A stretch of 64,000 nucleotides of DNA. Origin: Anaerolineae bacterium. Its GTDB lineage: Bacteria > Chloroflexota > Anaerolineae > J036 > Brachytrichaceae. Below, piece by piece: positions 17,174 through 25,854 of this stretch. Location of the stretch: contig JAIMBB010000003.1 of the NCBI GenBank assembly GCA_023511655.1, positions 1 through 64,000 on the forward strand. Direction: 5' to 3'. A model generated the notes under the pieces. The model was not told the DNA's origin. It ran no database searches and saw only the letters and a list, made by a program, of their open reading frames with translations. Positions within the stretch are counted from its first letter, which is position 1. Every line of letters begins with the position of its first letter. The position numbers were made by a program, and so were the translations under genes.

Positions 17174-20116
17174 GTGAGAGCGACGCACGGTGTGTTGGCG
17201 ATCGCGGCGGTGTGCATGGCGAGCGCGTCTGGCCTTCCGGCTCAGGCACGCCCGGCGACAGACGCCTCCGCGAGTTCTACCGTCGTCATTAGCGCGCTGG
17301 CCTATTACGGCTACGATGGCAACAACGACGAAGCGGTTCAGTTGACCAACCTTTCGTCGAGCGAAGTCAACCTGGACGCGAACTGGGTATTGCGCGACGC
17401 GGGCAACCGCACCTGGGCCTTCCCGCTGTTCACGCTTCCCCCGGCGACGCGCATCTGGATCGCCAACAACGCCACCGCTTTCGTCCGCCAGTTCGGATTC
17501 TCGCCCACGCTCAGCTACTCCGGCACGCTGACGTTCGCCAATCATGGCGGCTCGGTCTCGTTGGAGCGCATTCGGCCGGAGTCGCTCGACTCGGCCAACG
17601 CCAGCGGAGGCAGTTGGGATGCCGGTTCGGGCAGCCCGACCTATCGCTCGATGGAGCGCATTGATTCGGACGCACCCGATACGGCCGACAACTGGGCCGA
17701 CGCAAGCGTGACGACGCCGATGGCGTTCGATGCCAACGGCAACGCCATCGCCGGCACGCCGCGCGCTGTGAATTCGGTGGCTGTGCTGCCTTCGCCGACG
17801 TCCCGCACCGTCGTTATCAACGAGGTGGCCTGGGGCGGCACACGGGCCAATGCGAATCATGAGTGGATCGAGCTATACAACAATTCGCCCGCCGGCATCG
17901 TGCTCAATGGCTGGCAGATCACCAGCCTTACCGGCGACCTGATCACGCTGAGCGGCACCATCGGGGGTAACGGCTACTTTCTTATCCAACACAACGCAGC
18001 CACGTTCTCGAGCGGCGCGGTCGCCGATCAGACGGCGAGCTTCTCGTTGAACAACGCCGGTGAGACGTTGCAACTGATCAACCCCAACGCCGAGATCGTG
18101 GACGTGCTCGTATACGGCGACGGCGCGCCACAGCCTGGCTGGATCGGCCCGCCGCTGCAACCCTACACTGTGACGCAGACCATTCCGGATGACGGGCAGA
18201 TCCTGATGCGCCGGCTGAATCCTGCAACCGGCCTGCCGGTGGCGGATACCGACGCCGCACAGGATTGGTGGAACGATCGCGGCGATGCGGCCGATGCGCG
18301 CAAACCCATCTATCCGGGCTGGCCGATCGAGCGATTCTTCATCCCGGCCGTCGGCAGCGGCTCGCTCAAGCTCGCCGTCGCGCCGGATAGCAGCTATGAC
18401 GTCGTGGCGCAAACGCTGGCCGCGGCGATCCGCTCGATTGACCTCGCATCGTTCACCTTCGAACAGGCTCGGATAGGCGAGTTGCTGGCGACGAAGGCCG
18501 CAGCCGGCGTCACCGTGCGTGTGTTGCTGGACGGCGCGCCGGTCGGCGGGTTAAAGGACCAAACGCGCTGGATCTGCCAGCGCATTACCGACGCGGATCC
18601 ATCCGGCCGGAGCGGTTGCTGGTTCATGCGGTCGGTGCCAGCCGACAAGGTGCACACGCGCTATGCCTTCCTGCACGCCAAGTTCGCCATCGTGGACGGT
18701 GCCTGGCTGCTGATCGGGTCGGAGAATTTCGGCCCACGCGGGCTGCCCGACGACGAAAAGAGCGATGGTACGCTCGGGCAGCGCGGCTTGATCGCAGTGA
18801 CCGACGCGTCCACGATCGTAGCCCGCGCGCAGGACATTTTTGACGCCGACATCAACTCGGCCAACCTCGACATCACCCGCTGGTGCAGCACGTGTGCGCC
18901 CTATGGCCCGCCGCCCGCGGGGTTCATACCGGACTATGCCTCGGGCGGGATCAGCTACACCGTGCGGTTTGCGCCCTTCGAAGTGGCCGGGCCGGTTTCG
19001 ATGACCCTGTTCAGCTCGCCGGAGAATCATCTCGCTTCGACGATCGGCATCGTCGGCCTGCTCAACCGTGCCGGCGCAGGGGACGAAATCCTGATTGAGC
19101 AATTGGACGAACCCCACTACTGGGGTGTGACGTCCAGCACGCCCGATAACGACCCCAACCCGCGCCTGCTCGCCATCCTGAACGCGGCGGCGCGCGGCGC
19201 GACCGTGCGCATCCTGCTGGATAGCTACTACGACAATCCGTCGCAAGTGCGCAGCAACTTCGCGACTATGCAGTACGTGCTCGCAATGGCGCGAACTCAC
19301 GGATGGGATGTGCAGGCGGCCACCGGCAACCCGGCCGGCCTGGGCGTTCACAACAAGCTCATCATGCTGCGGCTGGGGGAGCGCCACTTCACCCAAATCG
19401 GCTCCTGGAACGGCACCGAGGTCAGCGCCAAGCGCAATCGCGAAATGAGCGTGCTGATCGAATCGAGCGAGGCGTATGCCTATCTGCGCGAAGTCTTCAT
19501 GCGCGATTTCCAGCTCGCGCGACCGATATATTTGCCCATAGTGGCGAAGGATCACCGCCCGGCCAACTACCTGCTGATCAGTGAAGTGCTGGTCAATCCA
19601 TCCGGCGGCAGCGAAGCAGGGCGGGAGTGGATCGAGATCTACAACCCAACGCCGCTCCCGATCGCCATTGGCAACTATAAAATCGGCGATGCTGCCGTGC
19701 GCGGCTCGACCGGCGAGGGCATGTATGCCTTTCCGGCCAACGCGATGCTGCAACCTAATCAGGCCATCGTGGTCGCCCAAAATGCGGCAGCCTACTTTGC
19801 TGATTGGGGAAAGAAGCCCGACTACGAGCTGAGTGACTACGACCCGGCCGTCCCCGAGCTGTCACCTTATCCTGCCTGGGCTCAAGGCACGATCGGCCTT
19901 GCCAATTCCGGCGACGAGGTTGTCTTGCTGGACAAAGATGATAGAATTGTGGATGCAGTCGTCTGGCTTAGTGGGAATGTGCCGGGCGTAAATCCGTACC
20001 CGGCTGCGATCCCGGCGGGGCACACGCTGCAGCGATGGCCGCCGAGCCTGGACACGGATAATTGCGCGGTGGATTTTCGTGACCAAGCGATTCCGAGTCC
20101 TGGTGTGGTGCCTTGA
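17174..20116 (+). CDS. large secreted lamin-tail/phospholipase-D-like protein
   Basis: Predicted 980 residues from GTG 17174, with AGGGAG six bases upstream (an in-frame TTG at 17135 is less likely). The signal peptide ends near GLPAQA. Order of domains: lamin-tail-like domain (about 40-150), a second (about 210-320; NEVAWGGTRANANHEWIELYN), PLD half 1 (about 400-560) with HAKFAIVD (His501, Lys503, Asp508), PLD half 2 (about 620-800) with HNKLIMLR (His726, Lys728, but Arg where Asp is usual), the phrase PIYLPIVAK, and a third lamin-tail domain (about 815-975; ISEVLVNPSGGSEAGREWIEIYN). Lamin-tail domains often accompany secreted nucleases. A cell-surface nuclease or phospholipase is likely; activity is not certain because of the second motif. 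Confidence 0.82.
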   Translation: MRATHGVLAIAAVCMASASGLPAQARPATDASASSTVVISALAYYGYDGNNDEAVQLTNLSSSEVNLDANWVLRDAGNRTWAFPLFTLPPATRIWIANNATAFVRQFGFSPTLSYSGTLTFANHGGSVSLERIRPESLDSANASGGSWDAGSGSPTYRSMERIDSDAPDTADNWADASVTTPMAFDANGNAIAGTPRAVNSVAVLPSPTSRTVVINEVAWGGTRANANHEWIELYNNSPAGIVLNGWQITSLTGDLITLSGTIGGNGYFLIQHNAATFSSGAVADQTASFSLNNAGETLQLINPNAEIVDVLVYGDGAPQPGWIGPPLQPYTVTQTIPDDGQILMRRLNPATGLPVADTDAAQDWWNDRGDAADARKPIYPGWPIERFFIPAVGSGSLKLAVAPDSSYDVVAQTLAAAIRSIDLASFTFEQARIGELLATKAAAGVTVRVLLDGAPVGGLKDQTRWICQRITDADPSGRSGCWFMRSVPADKVHTRYAFLHAKFAIVDGAWLLIGSENFGPRGLPDDEKSDGTLGQRGLIAVTDASTIVARAQDIFDADINSANLDITRWCSTCAPYGPPPAGFIPDYASGGISYTVRFAPFEVAGPVSMTLFSSPENHLASTIGIVGLLNRAGAGDEILIEQLDEPHYWGVTSSTPDNDPNPRLLAILNAAARGATVRILLDSYYDNPSQVRSNFATMQYVLAMARTHGWDVQAATGNPAGLGVHNKLIMLRLGERHFTQIGSWNGTEVSAKRNREMSVLIESSEAYAYLREVFMRDFQLARPIYLPIVAKDHRPANYLLISEVLVNPSGGSEAGREWIEIYNPTPLPIAIGNYKIGDAAVRGSTGEGMYAFPANAMLQPNQAIVVAQNAAAYFADWGKKPDYELSDYDPAVPELSPYPAWAQGTIGLANSGDEVVLLDKDDRIVDAVVWLSGNVPGVNPYPAAIPAGHTLQRWPPSLDTDNCAVDFRDQAIPSPGVVP

Positions 20117-20132
20117 GAAGAGGGGTTTCGAC

Positions 20133-20239
20133 AACAAGAGGTTGTCATTCTGAGGAGCCTGGCGACTTGGAGGTCCTTTCCCTCCCCCCCTCGCGGATCT
20201 CCCGGTCCGAAGGGCTTCTCAGAATGACAACCTCTTGTT
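20133..20239. repeat. 107-bp inverted-repeat (MITE-like) element
   Basis: Bases 20133-20154 and 20218-20239 are perfect 22-base inverted copies (core GGTTGTCATTCTGAG), enclosing a pyrimidine-rich centre with partial further pairing (GGAGCC versus GAAGCCC). No open reading frame is inside. The form resembles the TCATTCTGAG-type palindromic elements common in Chloroflexota and other genomes. It lies 16 bases after the lamin-tail/PLD stop, where it could also end transcription. Confidence 0.6.
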
Positions 20240-20281
20240 TTTGTAGGCTTTCCCTCCCCCTACGCCTGAATAGTCGCAACC

Positions 20282-20403
20282 CGCGTGCAACTCTGCACGC
20301 GTTCGCCGGAAAGTCCTGACGGCTTTCCTGCCCAACGCGTCTCATCCAGGCTCCCAGGAGCCGGCCAGGAGTCGTTGCCATCGGCAACTGGTCTCGGCTG
20401 GCC
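20282..20403 (+). other. run of four hairpins, candidate structured RNA
   Basis: No gene is present between 20240 and 20444. The stretch has consecutive hairpins: 20282-20301 (8 bp, 4-base loop), 20308-20328 (6 bp), 20349-20362 (6 bp, tight loop) and 20363-20403 (6 + 3 + 6 bp, inner GTTGCC/GGCAAC). It ends 41 bases before YigZ. It could be an untranslated leader, a small RNA or part of a repeat. I recognise no known riboswitch, RNase P or SRP signature. The strand is assigned from the downstream gene only. Confidence 0.35.
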
Positions 20404-20444
20404 GTTTGCGCCTTCCTGTGTAAACTTGACGCGCTGAGCCCGCG

Positions 20445-21059
20445 ATGACCGCACGGTATCCCATCCCTGCTGTTGAGACGCGAGTCGAAACCTGGGTGAT
20501 GAACTCTCGGTTCATCTGCACGGTGGCCGAAACGCGCTCTGTCGAAGATGCTCTTCGTTTTATCCGGCGCATCAAAGCTGAGCTGGATGATGCCAGTTCG
20601 CATGCCTATGCCTATCGCGTCGGCTTTGGCTCAAGCGTGATAGACGGTTGCAGCGATGGCGGCGAGCCAAGCGGCACGGCCGGCAGGCCTATGCTGGCAG
20701 TGTTGCAGGGTAGTGGGCTGGGCGATGTCGCCGCAGTGGTCTCGCGCTATTTCGGTGGGATCAAACTGGGGACCGGCGGGCTGGTTCGAGCCTTCAGCGG
20801 TGCCCTCAGGGCAACGCTGGATGTGCTGCCTCGCGCGGAACGAATAGAGCGTAGGCGCTTTCTGCTTGAAGTTCCCTATCCGTTGTATGAGCGCGTCAAG
20901 CGCTCGATTGCGACGCGCAGCGACGTAGTGCTGGATGGTGAGCATTTCGGCGCAAGCGTGTCGCTTTCGCTTATCATCGCCGCAGACAGTGCCGACGATT
21001 TTCGTCGGATGCTGAGCGACCTAAGCGCCGGTCAATTGGTCTTGACCTCCGCCGACTGA
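20445..21059 (+). CDS. YigZ/IMPACT family protein (UPF0029)
   Basis: A 204-residue protein with the family's N-terminal domain: NSRFICTVAETRSVEDALRF, ASSHAYAYRVG, SDGGEPSGTAGRPML and VVSRYFGGIKLGTGGLVRAF, followed by the smaller C-terminal ferredoxin-like domain (LLEVPYPLYERVKRS). Bacterial members bind RNA or nucleotide-like ligands; the role is uncharacterised, while the eukaryotic IMPACT relative regulates translation. Length is typical. Confidence 0.88.
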   Translation: MTARYPIPAVETRVETWVMNSRFICTVAETRSVEDALRFIRRIKAELDDASSHAYAYRVGFGSSVIDGCSDGGEPSGTAGRPMLAVLQGSGLGDVAAVVSRYFGGIKLGTGGLVRAFSGALRATLDVLPRAERIERRRFLLEVPYPLYERVKRSIATRSDVVLDGEHFGASVSLSLIIAADSADDFRRMLSDLSAGQLVLTSAD

Positions 21060-21099
21060 AATCGTCACGGACACACCTGGTCACGCATCAAAGCCCGCC

Positions 21100-22491
21100 A
21101 TGAACACGACGCTCCCCGCACCTGCCGAGAAAGTTCCGCTGCGCACCAAATTGGCCTTTGGCTGTGGCGACGTCGGCCCGGCCGTCGCCACGGCTATCAT
21201 GAGCTTCTTCTTGCTCTACTTCTTCACCGACGTGGCGCGACTGACGCCGGCCGCTGCGAGCGTCATCCTGTTGATCACCAAGATTTGGGACGCGGTGAAC
21301 GACCCGTTGATCGGTCTGCTCTCGGATCGCATCAATACCCGTTGGGGCCGCCGGCGGCCGTGGTTTCTATTTGGCGCGCTGCCGTTCGGCCTGGCGTTCT
21401 TTTTGCTCTTCCAGGTGCCACAACTCGGCGACGCCGCCAGGTTCGCCTACTACCTGGTCGTGTCCCTGCTGCTGGATACGATGTTCACCGTCGTCAATGT
21501 GCCCTATACCGCCCTGACGCCGGAACTCAGTCGAGATTATGACGAGCGCACCAGCTTAAACTCGTATCGCTTTGCCTTCAGCATCGCTGCCGGGCTAATT
21601 GCCGCGGTCACCCATCCCATCATCGTGGACGCGGTGGCAGCACGGACGGACCTCCGGACCGGCTATGCCGTCTCGGCGCTGGTGTGGGCCATTGTGTGCG
21701 TCGTGCCTTTCGTCATCGCCTTCCTGGGCACTTACGAGCGACACACCCCTGAAGAGGCGGAGGCGATGCCGTTCGTCGAGAGCTTGAGGTGGACCTTTCG
21801 GAATCGGGCCTTTCGCTACGCCACCGGCATCTACCTGCTTTCGTGGCTGGTGGTGCAGACGGTGAGCACCTTGATCGTGTACTACCTGACCTACTGGTTG
21901 CGGACGCCGGAGATCACGCCGCTGGTGCTGTTGGGGGTGCAGGGCAGCGCGCTGGTCTGGTTGTTCGTCTGGAACGCGGTCAGCCGCCGGATGGGCAAAC
22001 AGGGCGTGTATTTTATCGGCATGACGATGTGGATCGCCACGTCGCTGGTGCTGTTCGCTGTGCAACCGGACTGGCCGGCGTGGAGCGTGATCGGACTGGC
22101 CATCCTGGCCGGCGTGGGCGTCGCGGTTGCCTATCTGGTGCCGTGGGCGATGTTGCCCGATGTGATCGAGCTGGATGAACTGCAGACCGGCCGGCGGCGC
22201 GAGGGCGCATTCTACGGTCTATTCGTGCTATTGCAAAAGCTCGGCCTGGCACTTGGCCTGTTCGTGGTTGGCCAGGTGTTGAGCGCGACCGGTTACATCA
22301 CCCCACCTCCGGGCGCGACGACGCCCATCGTCCAGCCCGACAGCGCACTACTCGCCATCCGGGTGATGATGGGGCCGGCGGCGGCCGTGGTCTTGATCGC
22401 GGGGATGTTCCTGGTGGCGCGTTTCCCGATCACCCGGGCCAGCCACGAACGAACGCTGCGCGAACTGGAGGCCAGGCGCAAATCAGTGTAA
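21100..22491 (+). CDS. GPH-family MFS sugar/cation symporter
   Basis: A 463-residue membrane protein with about 12 hydrophobic segments. The start, LRTKLAFGCGDVGPAVATAI, and the conserved loop DAVNDPLIGLLSDRINTRWGRRRPW are hallmarks of glycoside-pentoside-hexuronide:cation symporters (MelB relatives). A second conserved region is YLVPWAMLPDVIELDELQTGRRREGAFYG. The substrate is unknown; no glycosidase is adjacent. It converges with DegV (12-base gap). Confidence 0.88.
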   Translation: MNTTLPAPAEKVPLRTKLAFGCGDVGPAVATAIMSFFLLYFFTDVARLTPAAASVILLITKIWDAVNDPLIGLLSDRINTRWGRRRPWFLFGALPFGLAFFLLFQVPQLGDAARFAYYLVVSLLLDTMFTVVNVPYTALTPELSRDYDERTSLNSYRFAFSIAAGLIAAVTHPIIVDAVAARTDLRTGYAVSALVWAIVCVVPFVIAFLGTYERHTPEEAEAMPFVESLRWTFRNRAFRYATGIYLLSWLVVQTVSTLIVYYLTYWLRTPEITPLVLLGVQGSALVWLFVWNAVSRRMGKQGVYFIGMTMWIATSLVLFAVQPDWPAWSVIGLAILAGVGVAVAYLVPWAMLPDVIELDELQTGRRREGAFYGLFVLLQKLGLALGLFVVGQVLSATGYITPPPGATTPIVQPDSALLAIRVMMGPAAAVVLIAGMFLVARFPITRASHERTLRELEARRKSV

Positions 22492-22503
22492 CGCCGCGCC
22501 CGG

Positions 22504-23349
22504 TCACACGATGTATCCCACACCCACTGCGCCCGGCCCGGCGTGCGTGGCGATGGTCGGTCCGGCCTCCAGGACCACGGGCGACTTGATACCTAATTGC
22601 GAGCCCACCTCGGCTGCCAGTTGCGCTGCCAGTTGGGGTGCCGCGGAGTGCATAAAGAAAACCTTCGGATCACTGGAAGCGTCGAGGTCGTGCAGCACGA
22701 TCTCCTTGAGGCGGGCAAAAGCCTTGCTGAAGGTGCGCACGCGTTCCAGCGGCTCGACTCTGCCATCCTTGATAGTCAGGATCGGCTTCATCTGCAACAC
22801 GCCGCCGATGAGCGCCTGAGCGCCGCCGATGCGTCCGCCGCGTTTCAGGTTTTCGAGCGTCTCCAACACGAAGTGCATGCGGGTGCGCGGGACGAGGGAC
22901 TCGATATGGGCCTTGATCTCGGCGGGTTTTGCGCCTGATTTGGCCAGGCGCGCTCCCTCGGCTACCAACAGAGCCATGGCTGCGCTTACGGTGCGCGTGT
23001 CCACCAGCGTAATGACCGGGTCGCCGCCCATCGTCATGGCGGCCGACTCGGCGCTGGCGTAGGTGCCGCTCAGGTCGCGCGAGATGTGAATGGAGGCGAC
23101 TTCCTCACCCTTGAAGCGTTCATAAATCTGAACGAAATCGCCGACTGAAGGCTGCGACGTCTTGGGAAAGTTGGGGTCGCTTTTCAGCATGGCGTGGAAC
23201 TCGGCAGGCGACAGCTCCGTGCTGCGAAAGCTCTTATCGCCGAAGATCACGTACGTGGACGCGATGGCGTCGATGCCCAGCTCGCGCGCCATTTCAGGCG
23301 TCAGGTCAGCGTTGGAGTCGGTGACGACGTGCACCATATCCTCTCTCAT
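22504..23349 (-). CDS. DegV family fatty-acid-binding protein
   Basis: A 281-residue protein with the DegV order: VVTDSNADLTPEMARELGI, TSQPSVGDFVQIY, SIHISRDLSGTYASAESAA, the LVDTRTVSAA segment and LENLKRGGRIGGAQALIGGVLQMKPIL. DegV (FakB-like) proteins bind a fatty acid and present it to a DAK-type kinase (FakA) for phosphorylation. No FakA gene is nearby; PlsY, the downstream acyltransferase step, is at 30872. Starts at 23349 or 23337 are both possible because purine-rich sequence precedes each. Confidence 0.88.
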   Translation of the reverse strand: MREDMVHVVTDSNADLTPEMARELGIDAIASTYVIFGDKSFRSTELSPAEFHAMLKSDPNFPKTSQPSVGDFVQIYERFKGEEVASIHISRDLSGTYASAESAAMTMGGDPVITLVDTRTVSAAMALLVAEGARLAKSGAKPAEIKAHIESLVPRTRMHFVLETLENLKRGGRIGGAQALIGGVLQMKPILTIKDGRVEPLERVRTFSKAFARLKEIVLHDLDASSDPKVFFMHSAAPQLAAQLAAEVGSQLGIKSPVVLEAGPTIATHAGPGAVGVGYIV

Positions 23350-23466
23350 TCTCCTCTTCTTGATGGGGATCTACCTATAAATAACACTGCAAACGTCGCG
23401 GAGATGCCTTGCGGCGGGCGGTGATTCGCAGAGGTCATTGCGCTATTATATGAATGAGGTCGTTTT

Positions 23467-25842
23467 TTGCATCGCATCGCTCACCTGCCGCTCATTTCCA
23501 TCCTACTCGTCTGCACGATCGCTGGCGCGATTTACGCCTTCTCCGCGCCCTTCCTCGATGTATCCGACGAAGTCCGGCACTATGCCATGGTCGAGCACCT
23601 GGCGCAGGGCCGGGGGGTGCCCATACAGGATGAAGCGCTCAATCGCCGCATCGTCGAGGAAGAACGCCGGGCTACCCGGCCGTTGACGTATTATGCCCAG
23701 GAGGGCAGCCAGCCGCCGCTCTACTACGCGCTGATGGCGCTGGTCGCGCTGCCGTTTGATCGGAGCAATTATGCCGACCTGGTCTGGCCCAACCCACACG
23801 CCAAACTGGGGCGCGCCGACGCGACGAATAACTGGAATCAATTGATCCACACGCCGGCCGCATCCTTCCCTTGGCGCGGCACGGTTCTCGCCGTCATGAC
23901 GATGCGCCTGATCGGCGTGTTGCTGGGCGCAGTGACGGTGGCATGCACCTATGCGCTGGCGCGCGAGTTGCAAGTTGAAAGGTCGGAGGAGGGCAGGCTG
24001 CCCCTTTCATCCTTCGGCTCTCAGCTCCTGCCGACGCTCGCCGCTGCCCTGGTCGCCTTCAACCCGATGTTCGTGCACATCATGGCCTCGGTGAACAACG
24101 ACACGTTAGCGACGGCGCTTTCGACCCTGGCGCTGCTGCTGGGCGCGCGAATGATCCGCCGCGGCGCGAGCGTCCGCGGCGCGCTCGCGCTGAGCGTTGT
24201 GTTGGGCGGCGCGGCATTGACGAAAGCCTCGGGCCTGGCGCTGGCTGCCGTGGTGCCTTTCTTCGTCCTGGTAAACGAGGCACGGCGCGCGTGGGCCCAG
24301 GCGGACGAGCGCCGGGCAATCCGCGCTCGCTTGTTCCGCCTGACCATATCCCTGGCGCTTCCCGCGGCGTTGATCGCCGGCTGGTGGTATGTGCGCAACC
24401 AGGCGCTGTATGGCGACTTCACCGGCACGACAATGATGGCGCGCATCGCCGGCCCGCGCGAGGTCGCACCGTCGCCGGGCGAACTCCTCGGCGAGTGGGA
24501 CGGCTTCTTCAAGTCGTATTGGGGGTTGTTCGGCGCTGTCAACATCCCGATGGACCTGTGGATTTACGCGGCACTCCAGGTTGCGCTCATCCTGGCCGGC
24601 TTTGGGTTGCTACTGCTAATCGGCGATGAATTGAAAGCCGCTCGCCGAGCCAATTCACCTTTCTCAATTTTCAATTCTCAATTTTTGATTCTCCTCATGC
24701 TGGCCAGCGCGTTGCTGGTCGCCCTGGCCGCGTTGGTGCGCTGGACGTCGCTCACGTTGGCCAGCCAGGGGCGGCTGTTGTTCCCGGTCATCGCGTCAAT
24801 CTCGATCTTTATCGCGCTTGGGATGGCACGTCTGGCGCGTTTCGCATTTCGCGACCGGGTGCGCTATGCGCAGGGAGGGTTGCTCGCCTTTGTCCTCGCC
24901 ATGGCTGCGCTCACAGCGCTCGCGCCGTTTATCTACATTCGGCCAGCCTATGCGCTGCCCCAGCGCCTGCCGGCGAACGATCCGCCGACGCTCGACCGGC
25001 GGACGGAGCTGCTGTTCGAGGACAAAATCCGTTACCTGGGCTTCCGGGTGGATACGCCCCGTCAGCGCGTGGCGCCGGGCGAGGTGCTCGACGTGACGTT
25101 GTACTGGCAGGCGCTTCGGCCGCTGGAACGGAACTACAGTGCCTTCATCCGCCTTATCGGCAAAGGCGATGTGCCTGTGCACGTGCTGGACACTTACCCC
25201 GGCGGCGGTATGTGGCAGACCACGTTGTGGCACCCGGGAGAAATCATCGCCGATCGCTATCGCCTGCGCATAGACGACACGGTGACGAACACTCAGCTCG
25301 CGCCGAGCACGTTGTGGCTGGATGTGGGATTCTGGGACTTCACCACCCAGCGGTTCCTGCAAACGTTCGAACCCGGAGGCGAGGCAACCGGCCGCCAACG
25401 CTACGAAGCCGCCAGTCTGAACGTGGCGCGGCCGGCGCCGAAATTTCGCCTCGCCCAGCGCTTCGAGCACGCACTACTCACCGGTGTGCGGGTCGAACAA
25501 TTGGGGCGGGACATATCACTCAGCCTGGACTGGCTGGCGACCGCCGATTTCACCGACGACTACACCACCTTTGTGCAGTTGTTCGATGAGCAAGGCAACA
25601 AGATGGAACCACAAGCCGACGGCCGGGCTAAAAACGGCGACTTCGCGCCGCGCTGGTGGCGCGCGGGCGACCTGATCTTGAACGATACTTACACGATCAC
25701 CCTGCCGCCCGGCTTCCCGCCCAGCGCGTATACGATCAAGTTTGGGTTGTATAAAGCGGATGGGACGCGCATGCCGGCTTATGATGCCGACGGGACGCCA
25801 ATCGGCGAAGCCGCGCTCGGCGTCCCGATCGAGGTTAAATGA
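23467..25842 (+). CDS. large membrane protein, ArnT/GT39- or DUF2142-like glycosyltransferase
   Basis: A 791-residue protein with many hydrophobic helices up to about residue 500 and a soluble beta-rich C-terminus. The N-terminal loop FSAPFLDVSDEVRHYAMVEHL contains acidic residues in the place where GT-C transferases have their catalytic Asp, followed by PPLYYALMALV. The C-terminal part holds two similar beta domains (ILGxR/LYW type: KIRYLGFRVDTP, DVTLYWQALRPLERNYS; GVRVEQLGRDISLSLDWLA). The start is TTG 23467 with GAGG seven bases upstream; an overlapping ATG at 23438 is out of frame. An AT-rich repeat (24661-24694) is inserted in frame in a loop. It probably transfers a lipid-linked sugar outside the membrane; substrate unknown. 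Confidence 0.7.
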   Translation: MHRIAHLPLISILLVCTIAGAIYAFSAPFLDVSDEVRHYAMVEHLAQGRGVPIQDEALNRRIVEEERRATRPLTYYAQEGSQPPLYYALMALVALPFDRSNYADLVWPNPHAKLGRADATNNWNQLIHTPAASFPWRGTVLAVMTMRLIGVLLGAVTVACTYALARELQVERSEEGRLPLSSFGSQLLPTLAAALVAFNPMFVHIMASVNNDTLATALSTLALLLGARMIRRGASVRGALALSVVLGGAALTKASGLALAAVVPFFVLVNEARRAWAQADERRAIRARLFRLTISLALPAALIAGWWYVRNQALYGDFTGTTMMARIAGPREVAPSPGELLGEWDGFFKSYWGLFGAVNIPMDLWIYAALQVALILAGFGLLLLIGDELKAARRANSPFSIFNSQFLILLMLASALLVALAALVRWTSLTLASQGRLLFPVIASISIFIALGMARLARFAFRDRVRYAQGGLLAFVLAMAALTALAPFIYIRPAYALPQRLPANDPPTLDRRTELLFEDKIRYLGFRVDTPRQRVAPGEVLDVTLYWQALRPLERNYSAFIRLIGKGDVPVHVLDTYPGGGMWQTTLWHPGEIIADRYRLRIDDTVTNTQLAPSTLWLDVGFWDFTTQRFLQTFEPGGEATGRQRYEAASLNVARPAPKFRLAQRFEHALLTGVRVEQLGRDISLSLDWLATADFTDDYTTFVQLFDEQGNKMEPQADGRAKNGDFAPRWWRAGDLILNDTYTITLPPGFPPSAYTIKFGLYKADGTRMPAYDADGTPIGEAALGVPIEVK
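24661..24694. repeat. AT-rich TTCTCAATT repeat inside a coding region
   Basis: A 34-base AT-rich tract of TTCTCAATTTTCAATTCTC type encodes FSIFNSQFLIL within a membrane protein and keeps the frame. The related tracts are at 14863 and 39101. Its composition differs sharply from the GC-rich gene around it. Confidence 0.5.
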
Positions 25843-25854
25843 TCCCTGCGCTGC

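Noticed and set aside
20308-20330. GGAAAGTCC similarity to RNase P RNA
   Set aside because: Only a short match; the other conserved RNase P regions are absent and the region is too short.
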